A stretch of DNA of 64,000 nt, from NCBI GenBank assembly GCA_047967505.1, contig CM106539.1. One strand, written 5' to 3'. A program made the position numbers and the translations under genes. Below are positions 57,318-64,000 of the stretch, piece by piece; position 1 is the first letter of the stretch; each line of letters opens with the position of its first letter. The stretch is from Dipteris shenzhenensis (Eukaryota; Polypodiophyta; Polypodiopsida; Gleicheniales). Under the pieces are notes generated by a model. It was not told the origin of the DNA. It worked only from the letters and a program-made list of their open reading frames with translations, and did no database searches.

Positions 57318-57742
57318 AGGATTGATGCATTTCATGATTTTCTATGAAGAAATAGAGATTCTAAAGGGGTAGATGAAGAAATTTGACAACTTTGGCCATT
57401 TCAATGTCCATTTTTGGCAAATGTAGAAGGAATTTAACTATTGCACACAGAAGGCAAAGTTGGTTGGGACATCATGGGGTGTCCGAAAATGCCAAAACCC
57501 AACATGGCATAAATTTGGTCATTTGGACACCCTCCAAATGGCCAAATTCACACCATGGTGGATTTTGGCATTTTTGGACACCCCATGACATCCCGACTAA
57601 CTTTGTCTTCTGCGCTGCAGTCTAACTTCTTCTACATTTGCCAAAAATGGACATTGGAATGGCCAAGATTGTCAAATTCTTTCATCTACCTATGTGAAAT
57701 CCATGTTTCTTCATAAAAAGGCATGGGGTGCATCAAATTCAA
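57318..57742. mobile_element. Palindromic foldback element, copy 1 (~425 bp, 5-nt loop)
   Basis: The two halves are inverted copies about a CACCC loop at 57528-57532. The inner stem (GGTCATTTGGA / TCCAAATGGCC) continues outward with GGGGTGTCC.AAAATGCCAAAA, AATGTCCATTTTTGGCAAATGTAGAAG, GGTAGATGAA and a weaker outer portion ending near GATTGATGCAT. The halves match well over ~150 bp and less well outside. A transcript of either strand would fold into a long hairpin. The overlapping 80-codon frame is a by-product. It resembles foldback MITEs; no TSD was clear. Confidence 0.85.
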
Positions 57743-57849
57743 CATAGATAAACATAGAAAAGAAAATATTTACAAAGTAACTTAGCAAATGATAGTTGGT
57801 CAATATGACAACTTATGTGCCTTGTAGAGCGATAATTTCTTGCCCTTGG

Positions 57850-58170
57850 AGGAACCTTGTAGGTTGGCTATGTCAATGTAATTTTTTATTTAATCCAAAA
57901 GACTTTGATCTTCCACTACATCACCTTGCCAATTTTCATTTTCTTTGTTTATCTTGCCTTTCGAGCCACCTTTTAGGTTGGCTATGTTAATGCAATTTTC
58001 GATTTAATATCACTAAATCACCTTGAAATAATTTGATGCATTACATGAGGAAAAAATATATTTTGAAGAGGAATCTAAAACTTTCATTTTCTATTTTTCT
58101 TGGTTAGGGAGGTTGGCTATGTCCATGTATCTTTTAATTTAATTTCTAGGTTGGCTATATCACCTTATAA
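57850..58170. repeat. Degenerate tandem motif between the two palindromes
   Basis: TAGGTTGGCTATGT(C/T)AATG(T/C)AATTTT and close variants occur four times (near 57850, 57973, 58107, 58147), usually with 'tttaattt' and 'atcacctt' close by. Confidence 0.65.
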
Positions 58171-58171
58171 A

Positions 58172-58530
58172 GGATTGATGCATTTCATGATTTTCTATGA
58201 AGAAATATAGATTTTAAAGGGGTAGATGAAGGAATTTGACAACTTTGGCCATTTCAATGTCCATTTTTGGCAAATGTATAAGGAATTTGACCGCGTCACA
58301 GAAGGCAAAGTTCATCACAATGTCATGGGGTGTCCAAAAATGCCAAAACCTGCCATGGCGTGAATTCAGCCATTTGGACACCCTCCAAATGGCCAAATTC
58401 ATGTCGTGGCAAATATTGTCATTTTTAGACACCCCATGACATCGTGATGAACTTTGACTTCTGCGCCGCGGTCAAATTCCTTCTACATTTGCAAAAAATG
58501 GTCACCAAAATGACTAAACTTGGTCCAAAG
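58172..58530. mobile_element. Palindromic foldback element, copy 2
   Basis: The same family as 57318-57742, in direct orientation about 860 bp downstream. It has the same CACCC loop at 58379-58383 and the same stem phrases (TTGACAACTTTGGCCATTTC, GGGGTGTCCAAAAATGCC). The right arm is shorter than the left, ending near TGGTCCAAAG. A 72-codon minus frame and a 67-codon plus frame come from the two strands of the same stem. Confidence 0.83.
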
Positions 58531-60270
58531 TATTTTATTGACTTGAAATATCCATAATATTTTCCTAAATTGATTTTATAAAAACATATATATAATTAAT
58601 AGAACTTAATTGCATGGAATATGAAGAGAATAGTAAAATAGCTATAACTTTTGCACTATAGCTCCGATTGCAAAGCTTTGCAGTTCAAAATTGAGAGCAT
58701 GACTAGCTCTATGTTAAAATTCAATGTAGAAGACCTTTAAAACTCCGTCACAAGTTGAGGGGGGTCATAAATTTGTAATTACTTTGGATACAAACTTAAG
58801 GAAAAGGGGCAAGTTTGCATATAAAAGGTTCACCTCTCTACACAACAAACTTGGAGGTGGTGTATTCAATACTCTACAATTCAAAGCAACATTACCTTAT
58901 ATTACATTAACAACACATTCAAAATTTAACCATGATTGAATCAAAATTATTGCTTATGACATGGTATCTTGCAAGGAAGAAAATGTGATAAAATGTATAT
59001 ATTTGTATTATAATCTCTCCATTCAAATACAAAGGCTCTTCATAACCTATAACTCCTCTTTGCTACCTCTAATACATAGAAAAAAGAGGCTTTTGAAATC
59101 CCCATGTAAGCTCCTAATACAAATACTATTAAGGCTCTCCTCTAAGGGTAGCCAAGCACAAAGTTTATTACACCATTGCCAAATGGATACAATGCAATAG
59201 GGGAAGCCATGCGATGGATCACAATGATCAAGTTGTCAATACTTTGATGCACTTCAGTAGTTAAGTAGGCCATTCTAAAAATTGGATGTGGAAGACCACA
59301 ACGTATCCTCTTGCTTGACTAATATAGTGCACCAATGAGTGATTTCAACCGAATGTGCTATGAAAGTTGGCCTGCTGAGGAGATAACTCCTTAATCTGCA
59401 ATGCATGCCTCCTACATCAATTCAACAACCATTACATTAGCAGACCTAACAAAGCACATTACATTAAAAGACCATAAAATATAAATCAATACATAGAATG
59501 GTTACCATCATAGCATTGTCTCCTTTAATCATGATTATTCTCTAAATATTTTCCTCTCTTTTGAATATTCATTGACCGTTGCATGATGCGAGCAAGGCAA
59601 ATTGGTATAAACTATAAAACTTTAGGCATGAAAACTTTAGACATATTACTTGAAAACTTTGGACATGAAACCACACAATAAAACATTCAAAACAAAATGC
59701 ATCAATGTTTTTAATGTCCTCCGAGTCATGAAGAAAACCTATGAAAATGTCGAAATGCCCAACGTACAATTTATGGACAACTTGTACTAGTCAAACACAT
59801 TGTTTGATGTTGCATGAGGGATAAAATGGACATTTTTCAAGCATTTCTCTAGATGCTTGCCTACCTTTTCACCATTTCAAGTAAAGTTGAAGGATTGTAC
59901 ATTTCATTATCCATGACTAAAAGGTATTCCTACACATAACTTAGAGAAAGTCCATTGTCAGTAATATCAAACATTCCACTTCTTCCCACTCCTACGTTAA
60001 AATAGGCTCTTGACACCCACACTTCTAAAGAAGATAGGAAAGGAAGGCACATAGAAAGAATGATTTACAATGTGATGGTATCCTAGAAGCTAGGCATGTG
60101 TCCTTTACCTTGTACACTTGCTGCAACTTGGCAAGAGATCCTTCCTCTCCTTGAAGTTCAAGATGTGGCAAGACATCCTTCCTCTTGGGAAGCTTATGTG
60201 GACCCTTAGCAAAACCTTCCATGACTATCTAGTTAGTCAAACTGTAAGTTCAAGTCATCCAATGCATTTT
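58531..60270. other. No gene recognised (1.7 kb)
   Basis: AT-rich. A TATA-like GCATATAAAAGGTTCACC at 58816-58833 is followed by a leader-like stretch, which could be the promoter part of an unidentified LTR. The remaining frames are short. Confidence 0.45.
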
Positions 60271-60274
60271 TAAT

Positions 60275-60645
60275 GCTCTAGAACACACTGGAGCTCACAA
60301 TATTGTAAGCTTTTATCACTTTCTTCTTGACCATGCCTCTAGAACACACTAGAGATCACCATATTGCTAGCTTTGGTCACTTTGTTCCTAACCATGCCTT
60401 TATAACACATTGGAGCTCACAATATTGTCAAATTGTGTCACTTTCTTCTTGATCATGCCTCCAAAACACACAAGAGCTCACAATATTTCCGGCTTTGGTC
60501 ACTTTGTTCCTGACCATGCCTCTACAACACACTGGAGCTTAGAATATTGCCAGCTTGTGTCACTTTCTTCCTAACCAATGACCATGCCTCCAGAACACAC
60601 TAGAGATCACAATATTGCCATCTTGTGTCACTTTGTTCTAGACCC
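60275..60645. repeat. Minisatellite, six ~61-bp units
   Basis: Units start with GCCTCTAGAACACACTGGAG-like sequence at 60275, 60334, 60396, 60458, 60519 and 60586, followed by CTCACAATATTG and TCACTTTCTTC or TCACTTTGTTCC. These two endings mostly alternate, giving a partial higher-order period of ~122 bp. Confidence 0.92.
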
Positions 60646-60654
60646 CAGCTTATT

Positions 60655-61500
60655 GGAAAAACAATAGATGTAGGAGGGCAAAGAGTAGGTGTATCCTATA
60701 TGAGAGGGAAAAGCAATAGGGAGAAAGTGCTTGTAGGAGGGCAAAGAGTTGATGTAGTAGAAGGAAAAGTAAGAGGGGACAAAGCAACTATTTGAGGGGA
60801 AAGAGCACCTACAGGAGAGAGTTGAGCAAGAGGGTATAAAGCAAGAGAGGGTAGATCAAGAGAGGAAAGACAACGTAGAGCATGAGGGGATAGAGCAGGA
60901 GGAGGCACAGAAATAGTGGGAAGAGCAGCAGAGAGAAGACCAGCTGTAAGAGGTGCTGCAACCCAAATTTTGAAAAATGAAGAGAGAGAACAGTTGGACC
61001 AGAGCAGAGGAGAAGAGAGAGGCAACATGCACCCAGTAGACTAGAGGACAAATAAATTCATCCAAAAGGTCCCAAAATGGAGGGAGAGGGCAATTGGACT
61101 AGAGCAGAGGAGCAAAGAAAGAGGGGGCAGACCTGCAATACACCCAAGGAGAAGAGAAATTTGCCCACAAGGGCCCACAAAGTCTGAATGAGATTTGGGG
61201 CTGATCTGGGGTGGGTGCACATGGGAGGGTGGTCAAGCATGGGTTAGGGGGGGGGAGGATGGTTTGGGTGGTCCACAATGTAAGAGGAATAGCCAATAGG
61301 GGTGGTCACCAATGTAAGGGGAATAGCCAATAGGGGCTTTGTACATTGGGTGGTCCCCAATGTAAGAGGAATAGCCAATAGGGGCTCTGTGCATGTCTGC
61401 CATCCCTCCACCTCCACATACCATTGCCCCACACAAAGGAGCACTCTCATTTGTATACCTCAAATCCCTATCTAATCCCTTAAAATTAGGAAACACTAAT
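60655..61500. repeat. Purine-rich DNA with short tandem duplicates
   Basis: GAGAGAACAGTTGGACCAGAG (60983) recurs as GAGAGGGCAATTGGACTAGAG (61083), a ~100-bp duplication. At 61272-61385, GTAAGAGGAATAGCCAATAGGGG or a close variant occurs three times (~40-60 bp spacing). The minus-strand frames are compositional. Confidence 0.75.
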
Positions 61501-63465
61501 TGGAGGCCCTTTTGAGACCCCATTTCTCCCCTAATTCTTTCCAACCCCCACCCCCCTTCCAATTCTTGCCATCCTTCCCATCCCATCCCTTAAACCCAGA
61601 TTACTTGCATCCATCCCCAATCCTTGCCATTCTCTCCATCCTTTTTGCCAACCCATGGACCCAACCCCACCCCATCCTTGCATCCATCCCCCCACCCATC
61701 CACCCATCCCATGCACCCATCCCATGCACCCCTCCGCATTCCCCTCCCCCATCCTTGCCATCCACCCATCCTACCCACCCACTCCCCCTCTCCCCCCCCC
61801 TCCCCCATCCTTGCCATCCACCCATGAGTGGGAGGATGGGATGGAGGTGGAGACAGAGACGAAGATGGAGATGGGTTGGAGAATAGGATGGGAAGGAGGA
61901 TTGGAAAGGCTGGAGGGAATATATATGTGATACGGACTAGTGGTATAGAGATGCAGCCCCTCCCCCATCTTCTTCCATTCCCTCATACCAACACCATCAT
62001 TCCCACACTTTTTCCCATCCCATCCACCCTTCGTAGAAGGAGGGGGGGGGGGGGTAGCAAGTTAGCTAAGGGGTAAAGGCCAGTAGAGCAATAGAGTAGA
62101 CTCTCAAGATGATGGACTTCTATGGTGACTGACTGGTTACAAGGTAGGGGGGGAGGGGGGGGTAGCAAGTTAGAAAAGGGGCTAGAGGCCATTAGAGAAA
62201 TAGATGATGGACTTCTATGGTGATTGGTACTGTGCACCTACTTGTAGCATTCAATTTGGGTGGTTCCCTATCCATCCAAATTCTATCCCCACTCATCCTA
62301 TCCATGCCTTTCTTGCATCCATATCTCCTTTTCCTTTCCCACACCTTTCCCCCACCCATCCTCTTTCCCATCCCCTTCCTACCCATAGCTTCTCCCCTAT
62401 CAATCTCTTCCTCCACCGATCCTCTTTCATAGCTATCTTCTTCCCTTGTCTATCCTTCATTCCATCATGTTCCTATTCTTCCCCTATCAAACCCACATCC
62501 CTTTCCTATCCTCCACTCATTTTTCTTCCTACCCCCTTCCCTATCTTTGTATCCCCTTCCCCTATGACACCAATTTCCCCGTATTCTCCACTCATATTCC
62601 CCGTCTCTATCTCCTTCATATCCCCTTATCCCACTCATATCTCGATTCCCAATCTTTTCCATCCCCTTTCCAACCATGCTTACATTCCCTTCCCTATCCC
62701 CTTCCCTCGCTTTTTCCCATGCTCCTATCCCCTTCCTATCTAATCCCTCCTTATCCTCTTCTCCTTCTTCTTTCTCATCCTCCCACACCGTTTTGTATCC
62801 CCTTTTCCTTTTCACTCCTATCCCACACATATCTCTTCATTTCCCCACTCATATCCCCTTACCTACCCTCTTATTGCCTCTATTAAGCCCCTCACCTCTA
62901 GAATCATGTATCCCATCCCCTCCCTATCCTCCCTTCTCAAATCTCATTCCCACACCCATCCACTTCAGCCATCCTCATTTCTTTGCCCTTCGTAACTTTC
63001 CTCTCATATGCCTTCTCTTATCATATCCATATCCCTTTCCTATCCCCTACTCATATTCCATCCATATCCCTTGCAGGCTTCGGTTATAACTCTAGGCCTC
63101 CTACTGCTATAACAGATTTAATGCCTTTCAATCTTGAAACAAAGCAGCCCCTGGGGAAAGTGTAGATAAAAAGGATTTAACCAAGTGCTTGACAAACCTC
63201 ATATCTACTTCCCTATCACAAATTATTCTCTTCATATTCCCCACTTAGATTCCGTTTTCTATAATCTGCATCCATCCCTTCCCCTAGCTGTCGCCTCATA
63301 TCCCCATTCTCTTTCTCTCTATCCCATCTCTATCCTCTTCCCTTGATTTTTTCCATCCTCCACCTCCTTCATATTTATAACCTCCCTATCTACTTCTGCT
63401 TCCTTTTTTCTCTCTTCCAATTCCTTTGCTTATCCCCACTGATATCCCACCTATGGTACTAAGAG
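61500..63465. repeat. Pyrimidine-rich block
   Basis: Nearly 2 kb of C/T-rich sequence is broken by a purine island at about 61827-61925, a G-rich duplicated segment (62040-62225) and a short complex island (63080-63210). Style and phrases recall the block-repeat family but I could not align it end to end with copies A and B. Confidence 0.7.
62040..62225. repeat. ~108-bp tandem duplication headed by G runs
   Basis: Both copies carry a long G run, GGTAGCAAGTTAG, AGGCCA.TAGAG.AATAGA and GATGATGGACTTCTATGGTGA. Copy 1 begins about 62042 and copy 2 about 62150. Confidence 0.88.
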
Positions 63466-63641
63466 GGTGGGAAGCAAATGCAATATGAGTGGGTAAGAGG
63501 ATGGGAGGGATGGGAAGAAGAGAGGCATGGGCTGAACATGGTTTAGGGGATGAAAGGAAGAAAATGGACGTGTGATAGAGGAGAAGGGGAATGAATAAGG
63601 AGAAAGTGGAAATGGAAAGGGGAGGGAGGGAGGGAGGCAGG

Positions 63642-63723
<82 letters not shown>

Positions 63724-64000
63724 GGATGGGTTAAGTGTGCTATAGGATAGGGATGAGGAAGAGGGTGAGTGGGTTGGAGGGTGGGATAGACAAGGAATAA
63801 GAAAGAGGGTGGAAAGAGGACGTGATCCAAGTATGAAATGGATATGCATGGGGGAAGGGGAATGGGGAGGGAAGGAGGGGAAAAGTAGGGAGATAAGAGG
63901 CAAGGACGGGATTGGAGGGAGAGAAAGAGGGGATTTAGAGAGGGATATGGAATGGGAGAGAAAGAGGGGATTTAGAGGGATATGGATGGAAAGGGAAGGG
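63466..64000. repeat. Purine-rich block with (GA)n tract
   Basis: It is the purine counterpart after the pyrimidine block. It contains an uninterrupted GA dinucleotide run at about 63647-63720 (~37 repeats), preceded by GGGA tetramers. It runs off the window. Confidence 0.85.

Noticed and set aside
57383-57625. 80-codon ORF shared between two loci, looking like a conserved small gene
   Set aside because: It lies on a palindrome and is readable from both strands; conservation reflects the foldback element.
60275-60645. Regularly spaced repeat array reminiscent of CRISPR
   Set aside because: Units are contiguous ~61-bp minisatellite copies with no unique spacers, in a plant genome.

Overview
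The window is eukaryotic nuclear DNA from a land plant with a large, repeat-dominated genome. Four things point there: one intact gene with a spliceosomal intron that encodes a plant family-1 UDP-glycosyltransferase (UGT); Copia elements primed by initiator tRNA-Met; a plant-type LINE tail with a zf-RVT domain; and many decayed Ty1/Copia and Ty3/Gypsy fragments. A Penelope-like reverse transcriptase remnant leans slightly towards a gymnosperm or spore-bearing plant, because such elements are known from conifers and some early-diverging plants. That is inference; the species cannot be read from the sequence.

Layout. 1-943 is the 3' end of a LINE with its poly(A) tail, abutting a Penelope-like RT remnant (944-1449). 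2480-6100 is an old LTR retroelement leader into which two solo LTRs of one family inserted in opposite orientations (2684-3811 minus, 4442-5470 plus), each with a recognisable 5-bp target-site duplication (TSD). 9640-12126 and 41237-43230 are inverted copies of an unusual purine/pyrimidine block repeat; similar tracts lie at 19030-20585 and 61500-64000. 12633-18197 is a complete, fairly young Copia element on the minus strand (TSD CTACC) whose single gag-pol frame carries five stop codons. 21700-26117 is a 4.4-kb long-inverted-repeat element without a recognised gene. 29900-41230 holds decayed Gypsy and Copia pieces, tandem repeats and a few unidentified coding-like stretches.

44528-47165 is a very young non-autonomous Copia-type element: near-identical LTRs, TSD CATAG, primer-binding site, polypurine tract and one intact gag ORF, with no protease, integrase or RT. 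It sits inside a dispersed repeat that also occurs inverted at 52180-53400. The UGT gene is at 48902-50439. From 53480 on there is another decayed Copia with a likely 3' LTR, then C-rich low-complexity DNA, two palindromic foldback repeats with 5-nt loops (57318-57742 and 58172-58530), several tandem arrays, and a long purine/pyrimidine terminus with a (GA)n tract.

Only the UGT looks like a functional host gene. The rest is best read as successive, nested insertions and their decay. I found no gene cluster and no convincing new multi-gene system. The most notable items are the gag-only element, the Penelope-like remnant, the inverted pair of solo LTRs, the purine/pyrimidine block family and the foldback palindromes. 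No tRNA, rRNA or CRISPR features were recognised.
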